In this document: positions 1 through 7,964 of the stretch, in pieces
Layout: every line of letters begins with the position of its first letter
How positions within the stretch are numbered: position 1 is the stretch's first letter
Assembly: GCA_003695085.1 (NCBI GenBank)
Contig: RFIV01000017.1
Location: 1-9,483, forward strand
Source: Gammaproteobacteria bacterium
GTDB taxonomy: Bacteria; Pseudomonadota; Gammaproteobacteria; Pseudomonadales; Oleiphilaceae
Length of the DNA: 9,483 nt
Direction of reading: 5' to 3'
Translations under genes and position numbers: made by a program
Notes under the pieces: generated by a model
The model's database searches: none
What the model saw: the letters and a program-made list of their open reading frames with translations, nothing else
Told to the model about the DNA's origin: nothing

Positions 1-812
1 CCATTGGGCAGGGTCAGAACGCCGCCTTCACCCCTGACGGCCTCTGAAATCAGAACGGCCCGGGCATCCGGGTGATAGAGGCAGGTCGGATGAAACTGGT
101 TGAACTCCATGTTCGCCACGCGGCATCCGGCCCGCCAGGCCATGGCAATGCCGTCCCCGGTCGAGACTTCCGGGTTGCTGGCATACAGGTATACGCTGCT
201 TGCGCCGCCGGTGGCCAGCACCACGAAGCGCGCGCGCACGGTTTCAACCGTCTGATTCGTGCGGTTGAGCAGGTAGGCGCCCACCACGCGGTTACCCGGG
301 AGGAACAGCTTGGCATGTGTGATGAGATCCACACAGGTGCGGTTTTCGAGCAGCGTGATGTGCGGGGCTTCCTGCACCCGGTCCACGAGCGTGTTGGACA
401 CTGCCCGGCCGGTGGCATCGGCAGAGTGGATGATGCGGCGATGACTGTGTCCGCCTTCCCGTGTCAGGTGATACCCCAGCGCCTGTTCGCCCGAGTCATC
501 ACGGGTGAAGTCAACGCCCTGGTCGATCAGCCATTCGATGGCCTCGCGTCCGTGTTCAACGGTATAGCGGACGGCATCCTCATGGCAGAGCCCGGCGCCG
601 GCCCGAAGCGTATCCTGAACGTGGGCCTCGAGGCTGTCGGCATCGTCCAGCACAGCAGCGATACCGCCTTGTGCCCACAGTGTGGCGCCGCTGGTCAGGG
701 CAGACTTGGAGACAACGGCCACCCGGCAGGTGTCCGGCAGGTTCAGCGCCGCGGTGAGGCCGGCGGCGCCGCTTCCGATGATCAGTACATCAAAGTCCAG
801 AGAGGTGCTCAT
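1..812 (-). CDS. nadB: L-aspartate oxidase, N-terminal 270 residues (runs off the left edge)
   Basis: NadB is a cytoplasmic FAD enzyme that oxidises L-aspartate to iminoaspartate, the first step of de novo NAD synthesis; NadA then makes quinolinate. Reading the minus strand from ATG at 812-810 gives an unbroken frame to the edge, half of the roughly 535-residue family length. Residues 9-20 hold the Rossmann FAD loop (VLIIGSGAAGLT), 47-54 the AQGGIAAV segment, and 116-126 LTREGGHSHRR with the conserved Glu and Arg residues of the succinate dehydrogenase/fumarate reductase flavoprotein family. Residues 200-204 (ATGGA), 219-230 (GDGIAMAWRAGC) and 237-243 (FNQFHPT) are also typical. The start fits the N-terminus of known NadB proteins, but no clear Shine-Dalgarno sequence precedes it. 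The gene is divergent from rpoE, as in Pseudomonas and E. coli. Identity is very secure; the C-terminal half is not visible. Confidence 0.97.
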   Translation of the reverse strand, partial: MSTSLDFDVLIIGSGAAGLTAALNLPDTCRVAVVSKSALTSGATLWAQGGIAAVLDDADSLEAHVQDTLRAGAGLCHEDAVRYTVEHGREAIEWLIDQGVDFTRDDSGEQALGYHLTREGGHSHRRIIHSADATGRAVSNTLVDRVQEAPHITLLENRTCVDLITHAKLFLPGNRVVGAYLLNRTNQTVETVRARFVVLATGGASSVYLYASNPEVSTGDGIAMAWRAGCRVANMEFNQFHPTCLYHPDARAVLISEAVRGEGGVLTLPN

Positions 813-869
813 GAGGCGATCAGGGTTCAGCCGAAATAATTGCGGTATACTACCACCAGTGCCCGTCGG

Positions 870-896
870 GAACTATAGGCGAAGGCGGAGGTCTTA
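870..896 (+). promoter_or_regulatory. Sigma-E (RpoE/AlgU) promoter, rpoE autoregulation
   Basis: GAACTA at 870-875 (GGGAACTA from 868), a 16-base spacer, and TCTTA at 892-896 match the published sigma-E / AlgU consensus of GAACTT, 16-17 bases, then TCTGA or close variants. Transcription would begin near 902, giving a leader of about 80 bases to the TTG start at 984. Location directly upstream of rpoE is where positive autoregulation by sigma-E is found in E. coli and by AlgU in P. aeruginosa. The motif and position are seen; the activity is inferred. Confidence 0.75.
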
Positions 897-970
897 CTCT
901 CCAGACCAGACAGTCAGGAGAGGGTCATGGCGGCCGCGAGTAAAATTACCGATCTGGACCAGATTCGGCA

Positions 971-978
971 AAGGAGAG
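971..978 (+). promoter_or_regulatory. Ribosome binding site that sets the rpoE start at TTG 984
   Basis: AAGGAGAG lies with its AGGAG core (972-976) seven bases before TTG at 984. The protein from that TTG begins SEAPASETDAQLVARVQRGD, lining up with the N-termini of known RpoE/AlgU proteins. If translation began at the upstream in-frame ATG (927), this same stretch would be read as the rare tandem arginine codons AGG-AGA, which is more typical of a Shine-Dalgarno sequence than of coding sequence in this GC-rich genome. Confidence 0.7.
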
Positions 979-983
979 AAGTC

Positions 984-1607
984 TTGAGTGAAGCCCCGGC
1001 ATCGGAGACGGATGCTCAACTGGTAGCCCGCGTTCAGCGAGGAGACCGGCGAGCGTTTGATTTGCTGGTGCGCAAGTATCAGAGCCGGATTCTGGCCCTG
1101 ATTGCCCGTTTCATCCATGACCCGCATGAGGTGAAGGATGTGGCGCAGGAGGCGTTCATCAAGGCGTATCGTGCACTGCCCAACTTTCGCGGGGACAGCG
1201 GCTTCTATACCTGGCTGTACCGGATTGCCGCCAATACGGCCAAGAATCACCTGGCGGCGGCCAGTCGCCGACCTCCGGGTACCGATGTGGATGCCGGAGA
1301 GGCGATGCATTATGCCGGTAGTGAGGGGCTGCAAACCCATGATGACCCGGAAGCCCGTTTGCGTCGCCAGCAATTGCAGGCGGCCATTCAGGCGGCCATT
1401 GACAGCTTGCCGGAGGATCTGCGCGTCGCGCTGATGTTGCGCGAGTTTGATGGCATGAGTTATGAAGATATCTCGAAGGTGATGGAGTGCCCGGTGGGCA
1501 CAGTGCGCTCGCGTATCTTTCGTGCGCGGGATGCTGTGGACAAGCAGATTGCCCACTTGCTGGACGCACCTTCATCTTCGCGTCACCCCGGAGGACACAG
1601 CGCATGA
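984..1607 (+). CDS. rpoE: RNA polymerase sigma-E factor (ECF family, RpoE/AlgU)
   Basis: This ECF sigma factor directs RNA polymerase to envelope-stress promoters with a GAACTT -35 element. From TTG 984 it has 207 residues (E. coli RpoE has 191). Region 2 lies at about 22-90, with DVAQEAFIKAYRAL at 52-65 and FRGDSGFYTWLYRIAANTAKN at 68-88, the -10 recognition and core-binding part. Region 4 lies at about 130-190, with SLPEDLRVALMLREFDGMSY (141-160) and the helix-turn-helix CPVGTVRSRIFRAR (169-182). These blocks are nearly identical to RpoE/AlgU. About 15 extra residues (HLLDAPSSSRHPGGHSA) follow the last helix. An in-frame ATG at 927, also with a ribosome-binding-like sequence, would add 19 residues with no family counterpart; TTG is preferred. 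The stop overlaps the rseA start by 4 bases (ATGA). Confidence 0.95.
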   Translation: MSEAPASETDAQLVARVQRGDRRAFDLLVRKYQSRILALIARFIHDPHEVKDVAQEAFIKAYRALPNFRGDSGFYTWLYRIAANTAKNHLAAASRRPPGTDVDAGEAMHYAGSEGLQTHDDPEARLRRQQLQAAIQAAIDSLPEDLRVALMLREFDGMSYEDISKVMECPVGTVRSRIFRARDAVDKQIAHLLDAPSSSRHPGGHSA

Positions 1608-2146
1608 GTGATCGAATCAAAGAGTCCTTGTCAGCCCTGATGGATGATGAGGCCACGGAGCTGGAAATCCGGCGCGTGCTGATGCATGACGATCAGAACG
1701 AGGTGCAGGCCACCTGGTGCCGTTATCAACAGGTGCGTGCCCTGATGCGTGATGAGGAGCATGATTGGTCAACGGTGGATCTTCTGGAAGGGATCAACGC
1801 AGGGCTGGATGGCGAGGCAAATGATGCGGAGCGCACGGGGCCGGTTGCAAGCCCGGCTCAGCCTGCTGCGCCGGACAACATGCCCGGCAAAACGGTGGAC
1901 GGTCCGCCAGCTTCACGCTATCGCTGGCCTCTGGGCGCGGCCGTGGCTGCTCTGCTGGTCGCGGCCGTCTGGGTGATCCGCCCGGATGCCGGGTCTGCAC
2001 CGGTCGATCAGGTGGCTTCGGTCGGCGGGCCGCCGCCCAGCGCGCTGGAGACTCACCTCATGAAACATCTGCAGTATGCAGCCATGAACACCGGGCAGCT
2101 GGTGGCCTATGCCCGCCTGAATGCCTTTGACATACAAGGGGAGTAA
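1604..2146 (+). CDS. rseA: Anti-sigma-E factor, single-pass membrane protein (RseA/MucA)
   Basis: RseA binds RpoE in the cytoplasm and is destroyed stepwise by a DegS/AlgW-type protease and RseP when the envelope is stressed, freeing the sigma factor. The 180-residue protein (MucA is about 194) begins MSDRIKESLSALMDDEATEL. That helix, with the CRYQQVRALMRDE segment at 39-51, is the RseA N-terminal sigma-binding domain. A Pro/Ala-rich linker (about 78-105) leads to one membrane helix (about 109-125). The periplasmic tail ends in HLMKHLQYAAMNTGQLVAYARL (151-172), resembling the MucB-binding end of MucA. ATG 1604 was chosen because GGAGGA (1590-1595) precedes it and the N-terminus matches the family; an in-frame ATG at 1487 lies inside rpoE. 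Overlap with rpoE suggests coupled translation that keeps the two proteins in balance. Confidence 0.93.
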   Translation: MSDRIKESLSALMDDEATELEIRRVLMHDDQNEVQATWCRYQQVRALMRDEEHDWSTVDLLEGINAGLDGEANDAERTGPVASPAQPAAPDNMPGKTVDGPPASRYRWPLGAAVAALLVAAVWVIRPDAGSAPVDQVASVGGPPPSALETHLMKHLQYAAMNTGQLVAYARLNAFDIQGE

Positions 2147-2147
2147 C

Positions 2148-3113
2148 GTGGGGGTTACCCGCCGCATTGGTATCACCGTATTGTTATGGAGCCTCCTGCT
2201 TCCGGCCTGGGGCATGGCGCCTGATGCACGAAACTGGCTGATGAAGATGACGCAGGCCAGGCAACAGGCCTCGTTTGAAGGTGTGTTTGTGTACAGCCGG
2301 GGCAATGACATGACGAGCATGCGCATTCTGCATCGTAATGTTGCGGGCCTGGAGCAGGAGCGGCTGATTGCACTGGATGGCGATCGCCGTGAAATTGTGC
2401 GCACCGGAGACCAGGTGATCTGCGTATTTCCTGATCAGCGGCAGGTGGCGTTGCGGCAGGCGTTGCCGGGAGGACCTTTTGGCGGCGCGATCCTCGGCGT
2501 TGAGCCCATGGACAAGTTCTATGACGTGAACGTGGTGGGTACGGATCGCGTGGCAGGTGTCGAGGCGGTCGAGTTGGCGCTGATGGCGCGTGACGCATGG
2601 CGCTACAGTTACCGCCTGTGGTTGGAAAAGCAGACCGGGCTGCTGGTCAAGTCACTGATCCTGGATCATGACGGGGACGCGCTCGAGCATTTTCATTTCA
2701 CATCGCTGACGCTGGACCCGGTATTTGATGACAAGGCATTCCAGGTCCCTGACGGGCGTCAGGTTGTGCAGCACGTCACGGACGTGGCAAGTGCGCAGGC
2801 TGAAGGTCCGGGCAAGCGCTGGGCACCGGGCTGGTTGCCTGACGGTTTTGTGCGCGCGACCACGGAGATCAGCGGCAAGCCTGACCCCATGGATACGCTG
2901 GCACAGACCTACAGTGATGGTCTGGCGGCCTTGACCATCTTCGCCGAGCCGGCAGATGAAGCCATGCCTGAAGGGGGCATGCGCATGGGGGCTTCGGTGG
3001 CCTATACCACGGTGCGGCGGCTCAATGGCGACAAGCGCCGTATCACGGTAGTCGGCGAAGTGCCCCTGGCCACAGCACGCAAGATCGCCCTGTCAGTCGG
3101 AGAGGCGCCATGA
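2148..3113 (+). CDS. rseB: Periplasmic regulator of the sigma-E pathway (RseB/MucB)
   Basis: RseB binds the periplasmic tail of RseA and shields it from the site-1 protease; lipid or lipopolysaccharide signals release it. The protein has 321 residues (E. coli RseB 318, MucB 316). It begins with a signal peptide: RR at 5-6, a hydrophobic core at about 7-19, and probable cleavage after A24 (AWGMA). The N-terminal LolA-like domain (about 26-205) contains the diagnostic SFEGVFVYSRG (42-52) and YRLWLEKQTGLLVKS (155-169). The C-terminal domain (about 224-318) contains WAPGWLPDGF (225-234). GTG at 2148 is preferred because AAGGGGAG (2136-2143) precedes it, it lies just after the rseA stop, and it starts the signal peptide cleanly. 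An ATG at 2121 would lie inside rseA with no ribosome site. The end overlaps rseC by 4 bases. Confidence 0.93.
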   Translation: MGVTRRIGITVLLWSLLLPAWGMAPDARNWLMKMTQARQQASFEGVFVYSRGNDMTSMRILHRNVAGLEQERLIALDGDRREIVRTGDQVICVFPDQRQVALRQALPGGPFGGAILGVEPMDKFYDVNVVGTDRVAGVEAVELALMARDAWRYSYRLWLEKQTGLLVKSLILDHDGDALEHFHFTSLTLDPVFDDKAFQVPDGRQVVQHVTDVASAQAEGPGKRWAPGWLPDGFVRATTEISGKPDPMDTLAQTYSDGLAALTIFAEPADEAMPEGGMRMGASVAYTTVRRLNGDKRRITVVGEVPLATARKIALSVGEAP

Positions 3114-3535
3114 TACGTGAGCCAGCGATTGTCGTCAGTGTTCAGGGCGATCGCGTGCGCGTGGAGACGCTCCAAAAAAGCGCGTGCGGGCACTGCGCGG
3201 CGCGAAGCGAGTGCCCGAATGGCGCGCTGGCTGACATGGGAGGGCAGCGCACGTGTCAGATTGAGGCAACCGGGCTGGACGGACTGAGTCCGGGAGATCG
3301 GGTCGAGATCGGACTGCAGGAAGAGACCTTGCTGGGCGGTGCATTTACACTGTATCTCGTGCCGCTGGCGGGGTTGGTCGCGGGCGCAGGGCTGGCCGCT
3401 GCGAGCGGTCTGGGAGAGGGTGGGCAGCTCGTCTCGGGCGTGCTGGGTCTGGCCGCCGGCCTGGGATGGGCCCGGCGCTGCGCACGGCGTGCTCAGCCTG
3501 ATGACCTCATGCCCCGGATTCTGCGCCGCTTGTGA
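3110..3535 (+). CDS. rseC: Inner-membrane sigma-E modulator RseC/MucC
   Basis: RseC/MucC is a small inner-membrane protein of the sigma-E operon that weakly modulates the pathway; family members are also linked to redox systems such as SoxR reduction. The 141-residue product has the standard layout. An N-terminal domain with MIREPAIVVSVQGDRVRVET is followed by a cysteine cluster, C26-x2-C29-x5-C35, with a further Cys at 49. Two membrane helices follow (about 74-98 and 105-122), then a short basic tail (RRCARRAQP). ATG 3110 overlaps the rseB stop (ATGA), with GGAGAGG (3099-3105) in front. Conserved cysteines suggest metal or Fe-S binding, but that is inference. The identification rests on the cysteine pattern, two-helix layout and position in the operon. 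Confidence 0.9.
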   Translation: MIREPAIVVSVQGDRVRVETLQKSACGHCAARSECPNGALADMGGQRTCQIEATGLDGLSPGDRVEIGLQEETLLGGAFTLYLVPLAGLVAGAGLAAASGLGEGGQLVSGVLGLAAGLGWARRCARRAQPDDLMPRILRRL

Positions 3536-3543
3536 GGCCAGTG

Positions 3544-3552
3544 TGCTATGCT
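3544..3552 (+). promoter_or_regulatory. Possible extended -10 promoter for mucD
   Basis: TGCTATGCT is a complete extended -10 element (TG, one base, then TATGCT at 3547-3552), a type that can work without a strong -35. It lies in the 43-base gap between rseC and mucD and would start transcripts near 3559, 20 bases before GTG 3579. The position is consistent with the mucD-proximal promoter activity I recall being reported in P. aeruginosa. The match is short, so it could be chance. Confidence 0.4.
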
Positions 3553-3578
3553 CATGCAAGGACACCGGAGCTGAGACA

Positions 3579-4913
3579 GTGCGCGTACTTCTGAGTTTTG
3601 TTCTTGCGGCCATGGTGGCTGCACCCGCATGCGCCCGATCATTGCCTGACTTCACCGGGCTGGTGGAACAGGTGGCACCGGGCGTGGTCAATATTCAGTC
3701 CATGACAGAGGGGCATGAGGGGGCTGAACAGCCAGACTTTCTGAAGCGCTTCTTCGGCATGCCTCATGATCTGCCCTCCCGGCCTTCCACAGGGTCCGGG
3801 TTCATAGTGTCCCCGGACGGGGTCATTCTGACCAACTGGCATGTCGTCGCTCAGGCCGAACGCATACGGGTCCGGCTCAGTGACAGGCGGGAGTTTCAGG
3901 CGTCGCTGCTGGGCAAGGATGAGCGCTCCGACCTGGCCGTACTCAAGGTGGAAGGTGAGCAGCTTCCGGTGGTGAAGATCGGCCGCAGCCAGAATCTGAA
4001 AGTCGGCGAATGGGTGCTTGCCATCGGCTCGCCTTTCGGGTTCGAGCACAGTGTGACGGCGGGCATCGTGAGTGCGCTGGGCCGTTCGCTGCCCAACGAG
4101 AACTATGTACCCTTCATTCAGACCGATGTGGCGATCAACCCCGGTAACAGCGGCGGGCCGTTATTCAATCTGGAAGGGGAAGTGGTGGGAATCAATGCCC
4201 AGATCTACACCCGCTCCGGCGGGTTCATGGGCGTTTCATTTGCGATCCCGATCGATACGGCCATGCAGGTTGTTGCGCAATTACAGGATGGCGGAACCGT
4301 CCATCGGGGCTGGTTGGGCGTGGTCATCGAGGATGTGGATGCCAATCTGGCCAGCGAAGTGGGGCTGGAGCGGCCGGCGGGTGCGCGCGTGCGGGACGTG
4401 CTGGACGGATCACCGGCTGATGCGGGTGGTTTGAAGGTGGGTGACATCATTCTGGACTTCAATGGCACGCCGGTCGAGCGCTCGAATGCATTGCCGCCTT
4501 TGGTGGGCGGCACCCGGCCCGGTGATGAGGTGAGACTGAAGGTATGGCGCGAAGGTGAAGCGCACACACTGTTGCTGGCTCTTGGAGAGCTTGATGCCGG
4601 GCGTGAAGGGGCAGCCGGCATGGACAGCAGCCTTTCGCTGAGTGAAGTGCCTGAAGCACAGCTCGAGCAGTCCGGCCTGAGCTGGGGCCTCCGGGTGGAT
4701 GGCGTTCAGCCGGACAGCCCGTGGGCGATGCATCTGCAGCCCGGCGATATTCTTCTGCTGGCCAATGGCCAGCCGCTCAAAAGGATGGACGACTGGCCGG
4801 GACTGCCTGCGCATGGTGAGCGACTGCGGTTGCGCATCTGGCGGCAAGGTCAGCTCTTGTGGGACGCGGTCAGGGGGCCGTTGTCACCTGGACGCACAGA
4901 ACCGGGTGAATAG
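3579..4913 (+). CDS. mucD: Periplasmic trypsin-like serine protease/chaperone, DegP/HtrA family (MucD)
   Basis: MucD degrades or refolds damaged envelope proteins and dampens sigma-E activity in Pseudomonas. The 444-residue protein starts with a signal peptide (core LLSFVLAAMVAA; probable cleavage after A19 in PACA). The protease domain (about 25-235) has the full triad: H88 in TNWHVV, D118 in DERSDLAVLKV, and S191 in PGNSGGPLF. PDZ1 (about 245-335) shows RGWLGVVIEDVD and GGLKVGDIILDFNG. A second PDZ (about 363-430, LQPGDILLLANGQPL) is shorter than usual, and the whole protein is about 30 residues shorter than E. coli DegP. GTG 3579 is chosen because GGAG (3567-3570) sits 8 bases upstream and the signal peptide begins there; the frame is open back to 3339 but that part lies within rseC. 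DegP and DegQ subtypes cannot be told apart firmly except by the operon. Confidence 0.93.
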   Translation: MRVLLSFVLAAMVAAPACARSLPDFTGLVEQVAPGVVNIQSMTEGHEGAEQPDFLKRFFGMPHDLPSRPSTGSGFIVSPDGVILTNWHVVAQAERIRVRLSDRREFQASLLGKDERSDLAVLKVEGEQLPVVKIGRSQNLKVGEWVLAIGSPFGFEHSVTAGIVSALGRSLPNENYVPFIQTDVAINPGNSGGPLFNLEGEVVGINAQIYTRSGGFMGVSFAIPIDTAMQVVAQLQDGGTVHRGWLGVVIEDVDANLASEVGLERPAGARVRDVLDGSPADAGGLKVGDIILDFNGTPVERSNALPPLVGGTRPGDEVRLKVWREGEAHTLLLALGELDAGREGAAGMDSSLSLSEVPEAQLEQSGLSWGLRVDGVQPDSPWAMHLQPGDILLLANGQPLKRMDDWPGLPAHGERLRLRIWRQGQLLWDAVRGPLSPGRTEPGE

Positions 4914-4934
4914 CCTGTGCAAATAGGCTAAAAT
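4906..4934 (+). promoter_or_regulatory. Possible sigma-70 promoter in front of lepA
   Basis: TAAAAT at 4929-4934 resembles a -10 box. Seventeen bases upstream is GTGAAT (4906-4911), matching only the TGA core of TTGACA. Transcripts would start near 4941, about 28 bases before the lepA start, leaving room for the ribosome site. It would let the housekeeping lepA-lepB-rnc-era block run independently of sigma-E. The -35 is weak, so this is a tentative call. Confidence 0.35.
4911..4930. repeat. Small inverted repeat at the mucD stop codon
   Basis: TAGCCT (4911-4916) and AGGCTA (4925-4930) are exact complements separated by 8 bases. The left arm includes the mucD stop TAG and the right arm overlaps the possible lepA -10 box. 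A 6-bp stem without a following run of T does not look like a Rho-independent terminator. It may be an operator-like site or chance. Confidence 0.4.
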
Positions 4935-4968
4935 TGCGCGGTTTCAGCATCCACAGTGAGAGTCCTTG

Positions 4969-6768
<1,800 letters not shown>

Positions 6769-6777
6769 AGGAGTCCC

Positions 6778-7581
6778 ATGGATATCGATTTTTCATTGGT
6801 CATCACCCTCCTGACGCTGGGGACGGGGCTGGTATGGGCGGTGGATGCCGCATTCTTCGCGCCCAGACGCAAAGCTGCTCTTGAAGCGCAGGGGCTGTCT
6901 GCCGAACCGGACGAGGATGGCAAGCGCCCCGGCGAACCCTGGCTGGTGGAGAATTGCCGGGCCTTCTTCCCGGTACTGGCTGTGGTGCTGGTGATCCGCG
7001 CATGGATCGTCGAGCCGTTTCAGATACCGTCCGGGTCCATGCTTCCCACTCTGCAGGTGGGAGATTTCATTCTGGTCAACAAGTATGACTATGGGCTGAA
7101 GCTGCCCGTACTGCAGACCAAGATTCTGGATGTCGGTGAGCCCAAACGCGGAGATGTGGTCGTGTTCTATAACCCGCAGGATAACAAGACCCACTTTATC
7201 AAGCGCGTGGTCGGGCTGCCGGGAGATACCATTGAGATTCACAATAACACCCTGTGGATCAATGGCAAGCGGGTGGAAAAGCGCCTGCTGCAGGCCTGGC
7301 CCCCGGAGTCACCGCAAGAGATCTGGTATGAGGAAAACCTGGAGGGTGTGAAGCACCAGATTATTACCCGCATTCCCAATCAGATCGCCGGTGACGGCAC
7401 CTATGTTGTGCCCGAAGGAAATTACTTTATGATGGGGGATAACCGGGACAACAGCTCGGACAGCCGTTTCATCGGCTTTGTACCCGAAAAGAATCTGGTG
7501 GGCCGTGCCTTTTTCATCTGGATGCATCTGGAGGATCTGCCTTCGCTGCCGTCCTTCAAGCGTTTTGGGCCCATCGAGTGA
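6778..7581 (+). CDS. lepB: Signal peptidase I
   Basis: LepB cuts signal peptides from secreted proteins at the outer face of the inner membrane. The 267-residue protein has two N-terminal membrane helices (about 5-27 and 62-78) joined by a charged cytoplasmic loop, as in proteobacterial LepB. The catalytic Ser is S87 in IPSGSMLPT and the general-base Lys is K142 in FIKRVVGLPGD, the S26-family Ser-Lys pair. Later family boxes are present: GDVVVFYNP (125-133) and MMGDNRDNSSDSRFIGFVP (218-236). E. coli LepB (324 residues) is longer, with a larger periplasmic domain; P. aeruginosa LepB (about 284) is closer. ATG 6778 follows AAAGGAG (6767-6773), which overlaps the lepA stop, with a short 4-base spacing. 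lepA-lepB is a classical operon pair. Confidence 0.96.
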   Translation: MDIDFSLVITLLTLGTGLVWAVDAAFFAPRRKAALEAQGLSAEPDEDGKRPGEPWLVENCRAFFPVLAVVLVIRAWIVEPFQIPSGSMLPTLQVGDFILVNKYDYGLKLPVLQTKILDVGEPKRGDVVVFYNPQDNKTHFIKRVVGLPGDTIEIHNNTLWINGKRVEKRLLQAWPPESPQEIWYEENLEGVKHQIITRIPNQIAGDGTYVVPEGNYFMMGDNRDNSSDSRFIGFVPEKNLVGRAFFIWMHLEDLPSLPSFKRFGPIE

Positions 7582-7595
7582 CAAGGAGAGACTGT

Positions 7596-7964
7596 ATGCG
7601 TTCGCGTCAAGCGGGATTGTCCATGTGGTCGCTGATGTTCTACATGCTCATCGGCGCCTCATTGATTACGGTCGGCGTCAAGATTGTGCCGATCTACATC
7701 GATCACTTTGCCATCCGGTCGGCGCTCAAGGAGCTGGCTCAGGAACGTGATCTGAACGAGCTGTCCCCGGGCGATATCATGAGTCGCTTTGAAAAGCGCC
7801 TGTCCATCAACAATATCCGGGACTTTGATCCCAAGCATGTCAAGATCCGCCAGGAAGACGGCAAGGTCCTGATAGACGTCAACTATGAAGTCAGGACGCA
7901 CATCGTCAAGAATATCGATGCGGTACTGACCTTCAAAGAACACTTCGATTCATCGCAAAAGTGA
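7596..7964 (+). CDS. DUF4845 family single-pass membrane protein, function unknown
   Basis: The 122-residue product has an N-terminal basic patch with the family-like MRSRQAGLS, one long hydrophobic helix (about 10-33, ending VKIVPIY), and a soluble C-terminal domain (about 40-115, charged, with VLIDVNYEVRTHI). This layout and the place between lepB and rnc are typical of DUF4845 proteins in gammaproteobacteria (equivalent to PA0769). No function is known to me. The N-terminus looks loosely like a type IV pilin helix, but the Glu usually found at position 5 after the pilin cleavage site is missing. ATG 7596 is preferred over GTG 7578 because AGGAG (7584-7588) sits 7 bases ahead. The stop overlaps the rnc start by 4 bases (GTGA), so it is translated together with rnc. 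Confidence 0.88.
   Translation: MRSRQAGLSMWSLMFYMLIGASLITVGVKIVPIYIDHFAIRSALKELAQERDLNELSPGDIMSRFEKRLSINNIRDFDPKHVKIRQEDGKVLIDVNYEVRTHIVKNIDAVLTFKEHFDSSQK

Larger units (their letters stand above)
813..983. promoter_or_regulatory. Divergent nadB / rpoE control region
   Basis: These 171 bases separate the two start codons and must drive nadB leftwards and rpoE rightwards. The clearest element is the sigma-E-type promoter at 870-896. The rpoE leader then follows (about 902-983). It has two purine-rich ribosome-binding-like stretches, 916-923 and 971-978. TATACT at 846-851 on the plus strand could be a sigma-70 -10 box for rpoE, but nothing convincing sits at -35. For nadB, the minus strand offers TAGTAT (852-847) as a possible -10 with only a poor -35 about 17 bases upstream. 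Such a nadB promoter would overlap the sigma-E -35 element. GGTA-TAC-TACC (844-854) forms a short imperfect palindrome of unknown meaning. Confidence 0.6.

Noticed and set aside
72..839. Long open frame (255 codons) on the plus strand
   Set aside because: It lies opposite nadB, whose minus-strand protein matches a known family throughout; the plus-strand translation shows no family motif.
682..987. Plus-strand frame whose TGA overlaps the rpoE TTG (TTGA), like a coupled upstream peptide
   Set aside because: Within the predicted transcript (from about 902) this frame has no ATG, GTG or TTG; its starts lie inside antisense nadB before the promoter.
1388..1402. 15-base match TTCAGGCGGCCATTG shared with 6560-6574, and a local double copy in rpoE (1378-1400)
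   Set aside because: Both copies encode Q-A-A-I within conserved helices of unrelated proteins; shared codon use explains it.
3339..3578. N-terminal extension of MucD by 80 residues from ATG 3339
   Set aside because: It would overlap nearly half of rseC in another frame, lacks a ribosome site, and buries the signal peptide.
3579..3640. Cys in the MucD signal region (APACAR) as a lipoprotein site
   Set aside because: The residues before Cys (A-P-A) do not fit the lipobox, and ordinary cleavage after PACA is a better fit.
4911..4930. Inverted repeat as a Rho-independent terminator for mucD
   Set aside because: The stem is only 6 bp and is followed by AAATTGCG rather than a T run.
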